A DNA stretch of 64,000 nucleotides from Tenacibaculum ovolyticum DSM 18103 (GCF_000430545.1 NZ_AUMF01000016.1:1-64000); one strand, 5' to 3'; positions 27,743-39,055 are shown, counted from the stretch's first letter. Notes: a model not told the origin generated them from the letters alone. A program made the numbers and translations.

Positions 27743-27771
27743 CCTGATAACTTCTACTATAAAATATCAGG
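27743..27771 (+). promoter_or_regulatory. Ribosome-site sequestering hairpin of the metH riboswitch
   Basis: CCTGATA (27743-27749) pairs with TATCAGG (27765-27771), burying the AGG just before ATG 27773. TGATAAC (27745-27751) is also the exact complement of GTTATCA (27603-27609), the 5' P1 strand. P1 formation with SAM bound would free CCTGATA to block the start; without SAM the P1 strand could hold it and leave the start open. Confidence 0.7.
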
Positions 27772-27772
27772 A

Positions 27773-28765
27773 ATGTCAAAAATTTATAAAGAAATACAAA
27801 AACGAATTCTCGTACTCGATGGAGCTATGGGAACTATGCTACAAGCATATAAGTTTACTGAAGAGGATTTTCGAGGAGAACGATTTAAAGAATATCCAAC
27901 ACCACTACAAGGCAACAATGATTTATTGTCTATAACGCAACCTAAGGCAATTAAAGAAGTGCATGCAAAATATTTTGAAGCAGGTGCAGATATTATAGAA
28001 ACGAATACTTTTTCAGGGACTACTATTGCAATGGCCGATTACCAAATGGAAGATTTGGTATATGAATTAAATTATGAGTCTGCAAGAATAGCGAAAGAAG
28101 TCGCGAATGAATTTACCACAAAAGAACCCCACAAGCCAAGATTTGTAGCAGGCTCAATTGGACCAACAAATAGAACTGCAAGTATGTCTCCAGATGTTAA
28201 TGACCCTGGTTATAGAGCGGTTACTTTTGATGAATTACGCATAGCCTATAAACTACAAGTTGAAGCTTTGATAGATGGTGGTGCTGATCTTTTATTAGTA
28301 GAAACTGTTTTTGATACATTAAATGCTAAAGCAGCTTTATTTGCAATAGAAGAAGTAAAGGATGAACGTAAAATTGACATTCCAATAATGTTAAGCGGTA
28401 CGATTACCGATGCAAGTGGTAGAACTTTATCAGGACAAACAGCTGAAGCATTTTTAATTTCGGTATCTCATATTCCATTATTGTCTGTAGGATTTAATTG
28501 TGCACTAGGTGCTAATTTATTACAACCACATTTAGAAGCAATTTCATCAAAAACAGAATTTGCGATATCTGCGCATCCTAATGCAGGACTACCAAATGCT
28601 TTTGGAGAATATGATGAAACTGCTGAGGAAATGGCAGATCAAATTGAAGATTATTTAAAGAAAGATTTAATCAATATTATAGGTGGGTGTTGCGGAACAA
28701 CACCTGAGCATATTTCTGCAATTGCAGAATTAGCAGCTAAATATCAACCAAGAAAATGCAAATAA
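27773..28765 (+). CDS. metH: Methionine synthase MetH, homocysteine-methyltransferase subunit
   Basis: Corresponds to the N-terminal module of cobalamin-dependent methionine synthase, which binds homocysteine through zinc. Motifs: [47 protein letters not shown], and the zinc cysteines in VGFNCALG and [13 protein letters not shown]. At 330 residues it stops at the end of that module and overlaps the following gene by 10 bases in another frame, so the enzyme is split in two chains, a common arrangement in Bacteroidota. Confidence 0.95.
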   Translation: MSKIYKEIQKRILVLDGAMGTMLQAYKFTEEDFRGERFKEYPTPLQGNNDLLSITQPKAIKEVHAKYFEAGADIIETNTFSGTTIAMADYQMEDLVYELNYESARIAKEVANEFTTKEPHKPRFVAGSIGPTNRTASMSPDVNDPGYRAVTFDELRIAYKLQVEALIDGGADLLLVETVFDTLNAKAALFAIEEVKDERKIDIPIMLSGTITDASGRTLSGQTAEAFLISVSHIPLLSVGFNCALGANLLQPHLEAISSKTEFAISAHPNAGLPNAFGEYDETAEEMADQIEDYLKKDLINIIGGCCGTTPEHISAIAELAAKYQPRKCK

Positions 28766-31434
28766 AACAAGATAAATATTTAAAGCTATCAGGTTTAGAA
28801 CCTTTAATTTTAAGTGAATATACTAATTTTATTAATGTAGGTGAACGGACTAACGTTGCTGGTTCTAGAAAATTCTTACGATTAATAAAAGAAGAAAAAT
28901 TTGATGAAGCATTAGCAATTGCTAGGCATCAAGTAGAAGGAGGCGCACAAATCATTGATGTAAATATGGATGATGGTTTGATTGACGGAAAGGAAGCAAT
29001 GGTTCGTTTTTTAAATTTGATTGCTGCCGAACCAGATATTTGCAGAGTTCCATTAATGATCGATAGTTCGAAGTGGGAAATCATTGAAGCAGGTTTACAA
29101 GTTGTACAAGGAAAATGTGTTGTGAATTCTATTTCTTTAAAAGAAGGAGAAGAAAAATTCATATGGGAAGCAACTCAAATAAAACGTTATGGAGCAGCAG
29201 TAATTGTAATGGCATTTGACGAAGTTGGTCAAGCTGATAATTATGAAAGAAGAATTGAAATTGCTGAACGATCTTATCGAGTTTTGGTTGATAAAGTTGG
29301 TTTTGCATCCGAAGATATTATTTTCGATTTAAATATTTTTCCTGTAGCAACAGGAATGGAAGAGCATCGTAAGAATGCTATTGATTTTATTGAAGCAACA
29401 CGTTGGGTTAGAGAAAATTTACCAAATGTAAGTGTAAGTGGAGGTGTGAGTAATGTGTCATTTTCATTTAGAGGAAATAATACTGTTAGAGAAGCAATGC
29501 ATTCTGTTTTCTTGTATTATGCTATTCAGGCAGGAATGAATATGGGAATTGTAAACCCTGCATTGTTGGAGATTTATGATGATATTCCGAAAGATTTATT
29601 AGAACATATTGAAGATGTTGTTTTAGATCGTAGGGATGATGCTACTGAGCGTTTATTAGATTTTGCTGAAACAGTAAAAGGTGTTAAAAAACAAGATGAA
29701 ACAAAAGTTTTAGAATGGAGAAGTTTCCCTTTACAAGAAAGAATTACACATTCTTTAGTGAAAGGAATAGATGAATTTATTATTGAAGATGTAGAACAAG
29801 CAAGACAAGAATCTGAAAAACCAATTCAGGTAATAGAAGGTCATTTAATGATTGGAATGAATGTGGTTGGAGATTTATTTGGTGCAGGGAAAATGTTTTT
29901 ACCTCAAGTTGTAAAATCAGCTCGTGTAATGAAAAAAGCGGTAGCGTATTTAAACCCATTTGTTGAAGCAGAAAAAGGAGAGAAGCAACAAGCTTTAGGT
30001 AAAGTTTTAATGGCAACGGTAAAAGGTGATGTGCATGATATTGGTAAAAATATTGTGAGTGTTGTTTTAGGATGTAATAACTATGAGATTGTTGATTTAG
30101 GAGTTATGGTTCCGCCAGAAAAAATTATTGAAGCTGCTAAAAAAGAGAATGTAGATATAATTGGTTTATCTGGCTTAATTACACCTTCGTTAGATGAAAT
30201 GGTGTATTTGGCAAAAGAAATGGAGCGCCAAGATTTTTCGGTGCCTTTGTTAATTGGTGGAGCAACAACATCAAAAGCACATACGGCTGTAAAAATAGAT
30301 CCACAATATAAAAATGCTGTAGTGCATGTAAATGATGCTTCAAGAGCAGTAACTGTTGTAAGTGATTTATTAAATAAAGAAACAAGTAATGCTTACGTAA
30401 CGAAATTGAAAAAAGATTATGATGAGTTTCGTGAAAAGTTTTTAAAGAGAGGAAAAACCAAAGCATATGTTTCTATAGAAGAAGCCCGTAAAAGGAAGCT
30501 TAAAATAGATTGGGAAACTACGATAATTGGAAAACCGAAAGAATTAGGTATTCAAACATTAGAACAAGTAAGTTTAAAAGAACTACTGCCGTTTATTGAT
30601 TGGAGTCCATTTTTTAGAAGTTGGGATTTACACGGTAAATACCCAGATATTTTAACTGATGAGGTAGTTGGTGAACAAGCAAGGCAATTGTATGAAGATG
30701 CGAAGGTGATTTTGGATAAAATAATTACGAAACAATTATTAAAACCAAAAGCAGTATTTGGGTTATTTGAAGCAAATACAATTAATGATGATGATATTTC
30801 TATTCAGAAAAAAGGTGAAGAAATTGCTGTTTTTAGAACCTTACGTCAACAACTTAAAAAGAGAGAAGGAAAACCAAGTATTGCTTTGTCAGATTTTATA
30901 GCACCAAAAGAATCTAAAAAGCAAGATTATATGGGAACATTTTGCACGGCTATTTTTGGAGCAGATGAATTGGCGAAAACGTATAAAGAAAAAGAAGATG
31001 ATTATAATGCAATTATGGTACAAGCAATTGCTGATCGTTTTGCTGAAGCATTTGCAGAATATTTACACCATAGAGTTAGAACTCAACATTGGGGATATGC
31101 AGCTGATGAAACATTATCAAATGATGAATTAATAAAGGAAACTTATAAAGGAATTCGTCCTGCACCAGGTTATCCAGCCTGTCCAGATCATTTAGAAAAA
31201 GAAACGATTTGGGATTTATTAAAAGTTGAAGAAAAAATAGGAGTAACATTAACAGAAAGTCTAGCAATGTGGCCTGCAGCAGCAGTTTCAGGGTATTATT
31301 TTGGTAATGAAGAAGCAAAATATTTCGGGTTAGGAAAAATTACAGATGATCAAGTACGTGATTTTGCTAATAGAAAAGGAATTAAGCTAGATAAGGCTAG
31401 AAAATGGCTTCATCCTGCAATAGCTGACAATTAA
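28756..31434 (+). CDS. metH: Methionine synthase MetH, folate/B12/activation subunit
   Basis: Carries the remaining MetH modules: pterin-binding domain ([19 protein letters not shown] to about 300), B12-binding cap and domain with D425-V-H427-D-I-G (histidine ligand of cobalt), [13 protein letters not shown], and the SAM-dependent reactivation domain with [12 protein letters not shown] near residue 800. At 892 residues it completes the enzyme with the upstream chain. It transfers a methyl group from methyl-tetrahydrofolate, made by the metF product downstream, to homocysteine. Confidence 0.96.
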   Translation: MQIKQDKYLKLSGLEPLILSEYTNFINVGERTNVAGSRKFLRLIKEEKFDEALAIARHQVEGGAQIIDVNMDDGLIDGKEAMVRFLNLIAAEPDICRVPLMIDSSKWEIIEAGLQVVQGKCVVNSISLKEGEEKFIWEATQIKRYGAAVIVMAFDEVGQADNYERRIEIAERSYRVLVDKVGFASEDIIFDLNIFPVATGMEEHRKNAIDFIEATRWVRENLPNVSVSGGVSNVSFSFRGNNTVREAMHSVFLYYAIQAGMNMGIVNPALLEIYDDIPKDLLEHIEDVVLDRRDDATERLLDFAETVKGVKKQDETKVLEWRSFPLQERITHSLVKGIDEFIIEDVEQARQESEKPIQVIEGHLMIGMNVVGDLFGAGKMFLPQVVKSARVMKKAVAYLNPFVEAEKGEKQQALGKVLMATVKGDVHDIGKNIVSVVLGCNNYEIVDLGVMVPPEKIIEAAKKENVDIIGLSGLITPSLDEMVYLAKEMERQDFSVPLLIGGATTSKAHTAVKIDPQYKNAVVHVNDASRAVTVVSDLLNKETSNAYVTKLKKDYDEFREKFLKRGKTKAYVSIEEARKRKLKIDWETTIIGKPKELGIQTLEQVSLKELLPFIDWSPFFRSWDLHGKYPDILTDEVVGEQARQLYEDAKVILDKIITKQLLKPKAVFGLFEANTINDDDISIQKKGEEIAVFRTLRQQLKKREGKPSIALSDFIAPKESKKQDYMGTFCTAIFGADELAKTYKEKEDDYNAIMVQAIADRFAEAFAEYLHHRVRTQHWGYAADETLSNDELIKETYKGIRPAPGYPACPDHLEKETIWDLLKVEEKIGVTLTESLAMWPAAAVSGYYFGNEEAKYFGLGKITDDQVRDFANRKGIKLDKARKWLHPAIADN

Positions 31435-31445
31435 AAATAAACATA

Positions 31446-31688
31446 ATGAGTGTAAAATTCATAGAATTAAATTTAAGGAATCACATTATTTCTCATGGAT
31501 ATGATGAAAATAATAAAGAGATAACTGAAGAATTTATTGCAGATGTTTTCTCACCAAAAACAATTGCCATTAGTAGAATTAAATCCTTGAGTGATAAATA
31601 CGTTTTAACAGATTATATAGATGGTAGATGGATTTATTGGGAATATGAAGAATCGTACGAATTGGTTAAAAACGAATTATTAAAATAA
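31446..31688 (+). CDS. Conserved-looking small protein, unknown function
   Basis: An 80-residue acidic soluble protein starting 11 bases after metH. It begins MSVKFIELNLRNHIISHGYD and ends YEESYELVKNELLK; no known motif, signal peptide or membrane helix. Codon use and tight spacing match the operon, so it is probably a real gene. A role in methionine synthesis is only suggested by location. Confidence 0.65.
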   Translation: MSVKFIELNLRNHIISHGYDENNKEITEEFIADVFSPKTIAISRIKSLSDKYVLTDYIDGRWIYWEYEESYELVKNELLK

Positions 31689-31808
31689 TAATATAAAACA
31701 TAAAAAATAAAGCGTATTTAATTAACAATAAATTATCCTTTAGGTAAGATTAAAACTGAAAAACGATAGTAATTTTGAAGCATAAAAAAATCAATAAAAT
31801 TAGAACAA

Positions 31809-31895
31809 ATGAAAAAGTATAGTTTAGAGATTAAGTTTGTGATTCAGATACTTATAATGTTTACGGTGTCATTATTTATAGCGTCATTTATGTAG
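31809..31895 (+). CDS. Possible 28-residue single-helix membrane peptide
   Basis: ATG 31809 to TAG 31895 encodes MKKYSLEIKFVIQILIMFTV followed by SLFIASFM: a short positive N-terminus and one hydrophobic helix. It lies in the 232-base gap before metF in the same direction. Such small membrane proteins are easily missed, but short hydrophobic frames also occur by chance in AT-rich DNA. Confidence 0.35.
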   Translation: MKKYSLEIKFVIQILIMFTVSLFIASFM

Positions 31896-31920
31896 TTAAA
31901 TATGCCTTTGTACTTAAATT

Positions 31921-32877
31921 ATGAAGGTAACTGAACATATTAAAAAAGCAAAAGGGAAAACATTATTCTCATTTGAAATAATTCCGCCAAAAAAAGGAAA
32001 TAACATTCAAGATTTATATAATAATATAGATCCGTTAATGGAATTTAATCCACCTTTTATAGATGTAACAACATCTAGAGAGCAACATTTATATATTGAC
32101 AAAGGAAACGGATTATTAGATAGAAAAATAACCAGAATGCGACCAGGAACAGTAGGTATTTGTGCGGCAATAAAACACAAATATGATGTTGATACTGTAC
32201 CGCATGTTTTGTGTGGAGGATTTACCAAAGAAGAAACAGAATATCTGTTGGTAGATTGTCATTATTTAGGTATTGAAAATGTAATGGCTTTACGTGGAGA
32301 TGCAATGAGTCATCAACGTTATTTTGAACCATGTAAAGATGGCCATAAATACGCATCTGAGTTAGTAAATCAGATCCAAAGTTTAAATAAAGGAAAATAT
32401 TTACACGATGTAGTTGAAGCGAATCATAAAGCTGATTTTTGTATTGGTGTTGCTGGTTATCCAGAAAAACATTTAGAATCACCATCTTTACAAACAGATT
32501 TAAAGCGATTGAAAGAAAAAATAGATGCAGGTGCTGATTATGTGGTAACTCAAATGTTTTTTAACAATCAAAAGTATTTTGAATTTGTAGATGCAGCAAG
32601 AAAAATAGGAATTACAGTACCTATTATTCCAGGAATTAAGCCAATCTCGGTTAAACGTCATTTACAATTATTACCACAAGTATTTAAAATAGATTTACCA
32701 GAAACTTTAATAAAATCAATAGATAGTTGTAAAAATAATAAAGAGGTAAGACAAGTTGGTGTAGAATGGTGTATACAACAATCTCAAGAATTGTTAGCAG
32801 CAGGAGTACCGCTATTACATTACTACTCTATGGGAAAAAGTGATAATGTTAAAGCGATTGCTAAAGCATTATTCTAA
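31921..32877 (+). CDS. metF: Methylenetetrahydrofolate reductase (MetF)
   Basis: FAD-dependent reduction of methylene- to methyl-tetrahydrofolate for MetH. Family features: FSFEIIPPKKGN at the N-terminus, DVTTSREQH, LRGDAMSHQ, FCIGVAGYPEKHLESPS, DYVVTQMFFNNQKYFEFVD and PIIPGIKPI. At 318 residues it is full length. It is the last gene of the methionine block; the following gene is convergent and ends two bases away. Confidence 0.95.
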   Translation: MKVTEHIKKAKGKTLFSFEIIPPKKGNNIQDLYNNIDPLMEFNPPFIDVTTSREQHLYIDKGNGLLDRKITRMRPGTVGICAAIKHKYDVDTVPHVLCGGFTKEETEYLLVDCHYLGIENVMALRGDAMSHQRYFEPCKDGHKYASELVNQIQSLNKGKYLHDVVEANHKADFCIGVAGYPEKHLESPSLQTDLKRLKEKIDAGADYVVTQMFFNNQKYFEFVDAARKIGITVPIIPGIKPISVKRHLQLLPQVFKIDLPETLIKSIDSCKNNKEVRQVGVEWCIQQSQELLAAGVPLLHYYSMGKSDNVKAIAKALF

Positions 32878-32879
32878 AA

Positions 32880-34442
32880 TTATCTTTTATTTTGAATAAG
32901 TTTTTGCTTTATAATTACTGCAACTGGTTTATTTTCTATTTTAGATTCTAGCCAAGAAAGTATGTCTAAATATAAAAAAGCTCTTTTCTCATAAGGATGA
33001 TTTTCATAAATTTTTAAACGATCATATATCTTTTTAAACTCTTTTTTAATTTGATGAGGAAAAACATCACCTAGCGCTTTTATTGATGAAATGAATTCTT
33101 TTTGAACTTCTTGAAGATTTTCCATTTTTAATAAAAAGCGATAGGTGTCCTTAAATTGTCTTTCAAAATCGTAATCTAAACCACATTCATAATGCGCAAT
33201 TAAGCTTAAAATTCTAGCAAAACATTGTAAATCTTCAGCAACATGAATTTTTTTAGATTTAATAATTTTATTTAAATAAAAAATACACTCTTTATTTTTG
33301 TTCATACCAAAGTATAAACTGGCTATTTTATAAAATAAAACAACAATGTGATGGTTATCAAGCCTGTTTTTATATATTTCAATTTTAGTATTTATTGTTT
33401 CTACTAAATATTCACCTTCAGAAAAACTACCCTCTAAAAAATGTAAGTGTAATTTATTAGCATAATAATATTGAAAAATTAAAATTTCGGTATTACTATT
33501 TATTGGTATTAAGTTATTTTCAATTTCTTTTTCAAAAAAAGTTAGCTCTTCTTTAAATTTAGAATAGTGTTTTATAAAAAATAAACTTTCTAGTAAGTAA
33601 TTTTTTCCTTTTAGATAAAAAACGGGGTGAATAGCAATGTTTTTAGAATTGTTTTTAAATAAATCTACCCATTTGTTAGCATATTTATAACTTTGAAGAA
33701 AATCTTGTGTTAAAAAACTATGCCATAAATTAGCTTTATATAGCCATAACCTTTCTCTAAAACCTAAGTTGTCATATTCATAATTAGGTAATTTAGATTC
33801 AAAATAAAAATTAACTTTTTTAAGCTCGGCATCATTTCTTACATATCCAGTTTTTAATAAAGTACCGTATAACTGTAGCGATAAATTAGAAAGCTTACTA
33901 GCAATTACGTTTTGCTGACTTAATTTTTTAGCCTGAATAGTTAGTTCATCAGCCCTAGTACTAATACTCCTAGTTATGTACTGACTTTCAATAACTTTTT
34001 CTAACTCAACAATTTCATAAGCAATATTTTTTTCCTCATTATCAATAGCAGTATTCTTAGCTTTGTCTAATAATTTTAAACTTTGCTTATATAGTCCTTT
34101 TTGATATAGGATAGTAGCAAAATCTAGTAGCTCTCTTATTTGAATTCTTATATTTTTATGAGCAGGGTTCATTCGCAAACTAATTAATATTTGCTTATAT
34201 AAATGAGCTTTTAAATTAGAAAGTTGTTGTTTACTGACAATACCGCTTTTTATAATTATTTTTTCATCATACTTTTTTTGTTTGTCTAAAAACTTAAAAA
34301 GAGAAAAAAATTTAGCGTCATTATTTCCATCTAAACGACCTACATAAAGATTAAATTGACGCTTTTCAGACTTAGATAAAGATTTTATTAAAACAAAAAG
34401 AGCATCGTTTTGTTGGTTGGATAGTGTAATGAGTTTCTTCAT
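32880..34442 (-). CDS. Large helical (TPR-like) protein, unknown function
   Basis: A 520-residue protein, rich in Leu, Lys and Asn and almost entirely predicted helix, with no signal peptide. The N-terminus MKKLITLSNQQNDALFVLIK is followed by SLSKSEKRQFNLYV; segments such as ILYQKGLYKQSLKLLDKAKN look like degenerate tetratricopeptide repeats. No enzymatic motif seen. Proteins of this type recur in Flavobacteriia, but I cannot name a function. It is transcribed divergently from leuA, sharing a 132-base intergenic region. Confidence 0.75.
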   Translation of the reverse strand: MKKLITLSNQQNDALFVLIKSLSKSEKRQFNLYVGRLDGNNDAKFFSLFKFLDKQKKYDEKIIIKSGIVSKQQLSNLKAHLYKQILISLRMNPAHKNIRIQIRELLDFATILYQKGLYKQSLKLLDKAKNTAIDNEEKNIAYEIVELEKVIESQYITRSISTRADELTIQAKKLSQQNVIASKLSNLSLQLYGTLLKTGYVRNDAELKKVNFYFESKLPNYEYDNLGFRERLWLYKANLWHSFLTQDFLQSYKYANKWVDLFKNNSKNIAIHPVFYLKGKNYLLESLFFIKHYSKFKEELTFFEKEIENNLIPINSNTEILIFQYYYANKLHLHFLEGSFSEGEYLVETINTKIEIYKNRLDNHHIVVLFYKIASLYFGMNKNKECIFYLNKIIKSKKIHVAEDLQCFARILSLIAHYECGLDYDFERQFKDTYRFLLKMENLQEVQKEFISSIKALGDVFPHQIKKEFKKIYDRLKIYENHPYEKRAFLYLDILSWLESKIENKPVAVIIKQKLIQNKR

Positions 34443-34536
34443 AACGTACTTGTTTTCAGTCTTTTGTGTTTTAATTTTTCAATTTTAATGTCGTAGGCAA
34501 TAAGTTTGTAAACGACTTATTGAAGAATCTAATATA

Positions 34537-34544
34537 TACATTTG
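34537..34544 (+). promoter_or_regulatory. Minus-7 box (TAnnTTTG) of the leu operon
   Basis: TACATTTG, identical to the box before the cysH operon, lies 31 bases before the leuA start. The minus-33 TTG is not well placed (candidates at 34506 and 34520). Confidence 0.5.
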
Positions 34545-34574
34545 GATTAATAAAAGGTAAATAAATTAATAGAG

Positions 34575-35750
34575 ATGCAAAACGATAAAGTCCAAATTTT
34601 TGACACCACTTTACGAGACGGAGAGCAAGTCCCTGGATGTAAATTAGATACTAAACAGAAGTTAGTTATTGCTGAAAGACTTGATTTTTTAGGAGTTGAT
34701 GTTATTGAAGCGGGTTTTCCTGTTTCTAGTCCAGGAGATTTTGCATCAGTAAGTGAAATAGCTAAGATTGTAAAAAATGCTACAGTTTGTGGGTTAACAA
34801 GAGCGATTGAAAATGATATTAAAGTTGCAGCAGAAGCTTTAAAATACGCTAAATTACCTAGAATTCACACAGGAATTGGAACTAGTGACTCTCATATAAA
34901 ATTTAAATTTAACTCAACAAGAGAAAAAGTAATTGAACGTGCAATTGGTGCAGTTTCTTATGCTAAATCATTTGTAGAAGATGTAGAGTTTTATGCAGAA
35001 GATGCTGGTAGAACAGATAATGCTTTTTTAGCTAAAATATGTGAGGAAGCAATTAAAGCAGGTGCAACTGTTTTAAATATTCCTGATACTACAGGATATT
35101 GTTTGCCAGAAGAGTATGGTGCTAAAATGAAATATTTACGAGAGAATGTAAAAGGTATTGAAAATGTAATTTTATCTTGTCATTGTCATAATGATTTAGG
35201 AATGGCTACAGCCAATTCTATAGCAGGAGTTATGAATGGAGCACGCCAAATAGAATGTACAATTAACGGTATAGGAGAACGTGCAGGGAACACTGCTTTA
35301 GAAGAAGTAGTTATGGTTTTAAAACAACACCCGTATTTGAATTTACAAACAGACATTAATACTCAGCTATTGTATGATACAAGTATAATGGTTCGTGAAA
35401 GTATGGGAATGCCAGTACAGCCAAATAAAGCAATTGTAGGAGCAAATGCATTTGCACATAGTTCAGGAATTCATCAAGATGGTGTGATAAAAAATCGCGA
35501 AACATATGAAATAATGGACCCTGCTGATGTAGGTGTAACTGAAAGTGCTATTGTATTAACAGCAAGAAGTGGTAGAGCAGCATTAGCATATAGAGCTAAA
35601 AAAATAGGATACGAGTTAACCAAATTACAATTAGATTCAGCTTATAAAACTTTTTTAAATTTTGCTGATAAACAAAAAGAAGTAATTGATGACGATCTTC
35701 ATTTAATTATGCAAAAAGTAAATAAAATATCTAAAATAGTAATGGCATAA
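34575..35750 (+). CDS. leuA: 2-isopropylmalate synthase, short form (LeuA)
   Basis: First committed step of leucine synthesis, condensing acetyl-CoA with 2-oxoisovalerate. TIM-barrel motifs: [13 protein letters not shown] at residues 9-21, [29 protein letters not shown] (metal-binding HxH), [16 protein letters not shown] and SSGIHQDG. At 391 residues it lacks the C-terminal regulatory (LeuA allosteric dimerisation) domain of about 110 residues found in the 500+ residue enzymes, so leucine feedback of the classical kind is not expected. Homocitrate or citramalate synthase is unlikely because leuCDB follow. Confidence 0.9.
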   Translation: MQNDKVQIFDTTLRDGEQVPGCKLDTKQKLVIAERLDFLGVDVIEAGFPVSSPGDFASVSEIAKIVKNATVCGLTRAIENDIKVAAEALKYAKLPRIHTGIGTSDSHIKFKFNSTREKVIERAIGAVSYAKSFVEDVEFYAEDAGRTDNAFLAKICEEAIKAGATVLNIPDTTGYCLPEEYGAKMKYLRENVKGIENVILSCHCHNDLGMATANSIAGVMNGARQIECTINGIGERAGNTALEEVVMVLKQHPYLNLQTDINTQLLYDTSIMVRESMGMPVQPNKAIVGANAFAHSSGIHQDGVIKNRETYEIMDPADVGVTESAIVLTARSGRAALAYRAKKIGYELTKLQLDSAYKTFLNFADKQKEVIDDDLHLIMQKVNKISKIVMA

Positions 35751-37132
35751 TGGGAAAAACATTATTTGATAAAGTATGGGATGCCCATGTGGTAGATTCA
35801 ATAGAAAATGGTCCACAGATTTTATATATAGACAAACATTTAATTCATGAAGTTACAAGCCCTCAGGCTTTTAATGAATTGAAGGAGCGTAACATACCAG
35901 TTGCACGTCCAAATAAAATTGTTGCAACGGCAGATCATAATACGCCAACAGAAAACCAACATTTACCAGTTAAAGACGAATTGTCTAGGAATCAGTTAGA
36001 ACAATTAACGAAAAATTGTAATGAAAATGATATTACTTTATATGGCTTAGGACATAAAAATAATGGAATTGTACACGTTATAGCTCCAGAATTAGGGGTT
36101 ACACAACCAGGAATGACAATGGTTTGTGGAGATAGTCATACCTCTACACATGGTGCTTTTGGTACAATTGCTTTTGGTATTGGTACAAGTCAAGTAGCTC
36201 AAGTATTTGCAAGTCAATGTTTATTATTACAAAAACCTAAGAGTTTACGAGTTTCTGTTAATGGAAAATTAAAGAAAGGAGTATCTCCTAAAGATGTTAT
36301 TCTTTATATTATAGCTCAATTAGGAACCAATTCAGGTACAGGTTATTTTTGTGAATATGCAGGAAATGTATTTGAAGAAATGTCTATGGAAGGTCGTATG
36401 ACAGTTTGTAATATGAGTATTGAAATGGGAGCAAGAGGAGGAATGATTGCACCAGATGAAACTACTTTTAATTATGTAAAAGATAGAGAATTTGCACCAA
36501 AAGGAAGTGAATTTGAAAAGAAAGTAGCTTATTGGAAAACATTACCATCAGATGCTGATGCTAAGTTTGATCAAGAATATAGTTTTAATGCAGAAGACAT
36601 TGAACCAATGCTTACTTATGGTACAAACCCTGGTATGGGGATTAAAATTTCAGAAACCATACCTAATGAAGTTGATGCTTCTTTTGAGAAATCATTAGCA
36701 TATATGAACTTTAAAAAAGGGGAAAGTCTTATTAACAAAGAAGTTAATTATGTGTTTATAGGTAGTTGTACTAATTCTAGAATAGAAGATTTTAGAGAAG
36801 TAGCTAATTATGTAAAAGGAAAGCAAAAAGCAGGAAATGTAAATGCTTGGTTAGTACCTGGCTCACAAAAAGTAGCGCAACAAATTCAAAATGAAGGACT
36901 ACAAACTATTTTTGAAGAAGCAGGTTTCGAATTACGACAACCAGGATGTTCAGCTTGCCTAGCAATGAATGATGATAAAATTCCTGAAGGAGAATATTGT
37001 GTTTCTACCTCTAATAGAAATTTTGAAGGAAGACAAGGACAAGGAGCAAGAACAATTTTAGCAAGTCCTTTAATGGCAGCCGCAACTGCAGTAGAAGGAA
37101 AGATTATTGATATAACGAAACACTTAAATTAA
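35750..37132 (+). CDS. leuC: 3-isopropylmalate dehydratase large subunit (LeuC)
   Basis: Aconitase-family subunit binding a 4Fe-4S cluster. Motifs: [59 protein letters not shown] and [12 protein letters not shown]. Length 460 is standard. Its ATG overlaps the leuA stop by one base, giving coupled translation. Confidence 0.97.
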   Translation: MGKTLFDKVWDAHVVDSIENGPQILYIDKHLIHEVTSPQAFNELKERNIPVARPNKIVATADHNTPTENQHLPVKDELSRNQLEQLTKNCNENDITLYGLGHKNNGIVHVIAPELGVTQPGMTMVCGDSHTSTHGAFGTIAFGIGTSQVAQVFASQCLLLQKPKSLRVSVNGKLKKGVSPKDVILYIIAQLGTNSGTGYFCEYAGNVFEEMSMEGRMTVCNMSIEMGARGGMIAPDETTFNYVKDREFAPKGSEFEKKVAYWKTLPSDADAKFDQEYSFNAEDIEPMLTYGTNPGMGIKISETIPNEVDASFEKSLAYMNFKKGESLINKEVNYVFIGSCTNSRIEDFREVANYVKGKQKAGNVNAWLVPGSQKVAQQIQNEGLQTIFEEAGFELRQPGCSACLAMNDDKIPEGEYCVSTSNRNFEGRQGQGARTILASPLMAAATAVEGKIIDITKHLN

Positions 37133-37133
37133 G

Positions 37134-37712
37134 ATGGAAAAATTTGTAAAATTAATTGATACAGCAGTTCCATTAACAACTGAAAATGTAGATACAGATC
37201 AGATTATTCCTGCTCGATTTTTAAAAGCTACAGATAAAAAGGGGTTTGGAGATAATGTATTTAGAGATTGGCGTTTTCATAAGGATGGAAGCATAAATAA
37301 CGAATTCATTTTAAATAATAAAAACTATAACGGAAGTATATTAATTGCTGGTGATAATTTTGGATGTGGATCAAGTAGAGAACATGCAGCATGGGCTTTA
37401 GCTGGTTATGGATTTAAAGTAGTTATAAGTAGTTTTTTTGCAGATATTTTTAAAGGAAACGCATTAAATAATGGTATCTTACCAGTACAAGTTTCTAAAG
37501 AGTATTTAGAGAAATTACTAAAAAAAGTAACAGAGAAGCCAGAAGCAGTTGTAATTATTGATTTAGAAGAGCAAGTAATTAAAACAGATGTTGGTATTAG
37601 TAAATTTGAAATTAATCCATATAAAAAATTATGTATGATTAATGGATATGATGACATTGATTTTCTAGTAAGTAAAAAAGATAAAATAGAAGCTTTTGAA
37701 GCATCATTATAA
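37134..37712 (+). CDS. leuD: 3-isopropylmalate dehydratase small subunit (LeuD)
   Basis: Swivelling domain partner of Leu[42 protein letters not shown] and NNGILPV. Length 192 is standard. It follows leuC by one base, so the two subunits are made together. Confidence 0.97.
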   Translation: MEKFVKLIDTAVPLTTENVDTDQIIPARFLKATDKKGFGDNVFRDWRFHKDGSINNEFILNNKNYNGSILIAGDNFGCGSSREHAAWALAGYGFKVVISSFFADIFKGNALNNGILPVQVSKEYLEKLLKKVTEKPEAVVIIDLEEQVIKTDVGISKFEINPYKKLCMINGYDDIDFLVSKKDKIEAFEASL

Positions 37713-37723
37713 AAAATATAAGA

Positions 37724-38839
37724 ATGAAATTTAATATAGCTGTAATTCCAGGAGACGGTATTGGACCAGAAGTAACGATACAAGCTCAAAAAGTTTTAGA
37801 AGCAGTTGCAAATGTATACGATCATACGTTTATATTTAAAGAAGCGTTAATGGGCGCTTGTGCTATTGATAAAACAGGTAATCCTTTGCCTGATGAAACA
37901 ATTACTTTGTGTAAAAAAAGTGATGCTATTTTGTTTGGTGCTATTGGAGATCCTAAATATGATAATGATCCAACGGCAAAAGTTCGTCCAGAACAAGGTT
38001 TATTAAAACTAAGAAAAGAGTTAGGTTTATTTTGTAACGAACGACCTGTAAAAGCATACCAGCAGTTAATTGAAAACTCTCCGTTAAAAAGAGAAATTAT
38101 TGAAGGAACTGATATTACAATTTACAGAGAGTTAACAGGAGGAATTTACTTTGGAATTAAAGAAATTAGTGATGATAAGCAAATAGCTTTTGATGGATGT
38201 TCTTATTCAGTAGAAGAAATAGAACGTATTGCTCATTTAGCTTTTAAGGCAGCACAGAAAAGACGTAAAAAACTAACATTAGTTGATAAAGCAAATGTTT
38301 TAGAAACTTCAAGATTATGGAGAAAAACAGTTACTGCTTTAGCTAGTAATTATCCTGATGTAGCGTTAGATTTTATATTTGTAGATAATGCAGCAATGCA
38401 GTTAATTTTAAACCCAAAACAGTTTGATGTAATTCTTACCGAAAATTTATTTGGAGATATATTATCTGATGAAGCTAGTGTTATTGGAGGATCTATAGGT
38501 TTATTAGCATCGTCATCTATAGGAAAAGAGAATGCGTTGTTTGAGCCAATTCATGGATCTTTTCCACAAGCAAAAGGAAAAGATATCGCAAATCCATTAG
38601 CATCTATTTTATCGGCAGCAATGTTATTAAAGCACCTCGGTTTAAACGAAGAAGCTTTAGCGATTGAGAGCGCTGTTGAAAAATCATTAGAATTAGGAAT
38701 AACTACAGAAGATATTAGTTCTGATAAGAATTTTGGAACAAGTAAAGTTGGAGATTTTATTGCAGATTATATTTACAATCAAGAAGATAGTAACCTCAAC
38801 TTTCAAAATATTCATACAGGTCAGAGTACAATTATTTAG
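37724..38839 (+). CDS. leuB: 3-isopropylmalate dehydrogenase (LeuB)
   Basis: NAD-dependent decarboxylating dehydrogenase, third step to leucine. IAVIPGDGIGPEVT, ELTGGIYFG, DKANVLETSRLWR, DNAAMQLI, NLFGDILSDEASVIGGSIGLLAS and EPIHGSFPQAKGKDIANP are family signatures. At 371 residues it is full length. It ends the leuACDB operon and is followed by a clear terminator. The ilv genes usually linked to leu genes are not in the window. Confidence 0.97.
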   Translation: MKFNIAVIPGDGIGPEVTIQAQKVLEAVANVYDHTFIFKEALMGACAIDKTGNPLPDETITLCKKSDAILFGAIGDPKYDNDPTAKVRPEQGLLKLRKELGLFCNERPVKAYQQLIENSPLKREIIEGTDITIYRELTGGIYFGIKEISDDKQIAFDGCSYSVEEIERIAHLAFKAAQKRRKKLTLVDKANVLETSRLWRKTVTALASNYPDVALDFIFVDNAAMQLILNPKQFDVILTENLFGDILSDEASVIGGSIGLLASSSIGKENALFEPIHGSFPQAKGKDIANPLASILSAAMLLKHLGLNEEALAIESAVEKSLELGITTEDISSDKNFGTSKVGDFIADYIYNQEDSNLNFQNIHTGQSTII

Positions 38840-38862
38840 ACGCTTATAAAAGAATACATTTT

Positions 38863-38912
38863 AAAACACTACTATAATTTTCATTTTGATAAATTATAGT
38901 AGTGTTTTTTTA
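38863..38912 (+). terminator. leu operon terminator
   Basis: AAACACTACTATAATTT (38864-38880) pairs with AAATTATAGTAGTGTTT (38891-38907), followed by more T residues. A strong intrinsic terminator 25 bases after leuB. Confidence 0.92.
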
Positions 38913-38998
38913 TAATCTATTAAATAATTAATTAAAGAATGTGTATTTATTTTTAATAAAAACCTGTTTTTTATGTGTTTAATTACGTCTTTCGTCTA

Positions 38999-39034
38999 TT
39001 TTGTTAAATTATTTTCATTAAATTTTGTATTTTG
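38999..39034 (+). promoter_or_regulatory. Probable gltB promoter
   Basis: TTTTG at 38999-39003 and TATTTTG at 39028-39034 resemble the Bacteroidota minus-33 and minus-7 elements, with slightly long spacing. The start codon is 22 bases further down. Confidence 0.4.
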
Positions 39035-39055
39035 CTGAATATAATTTAATTTAAG

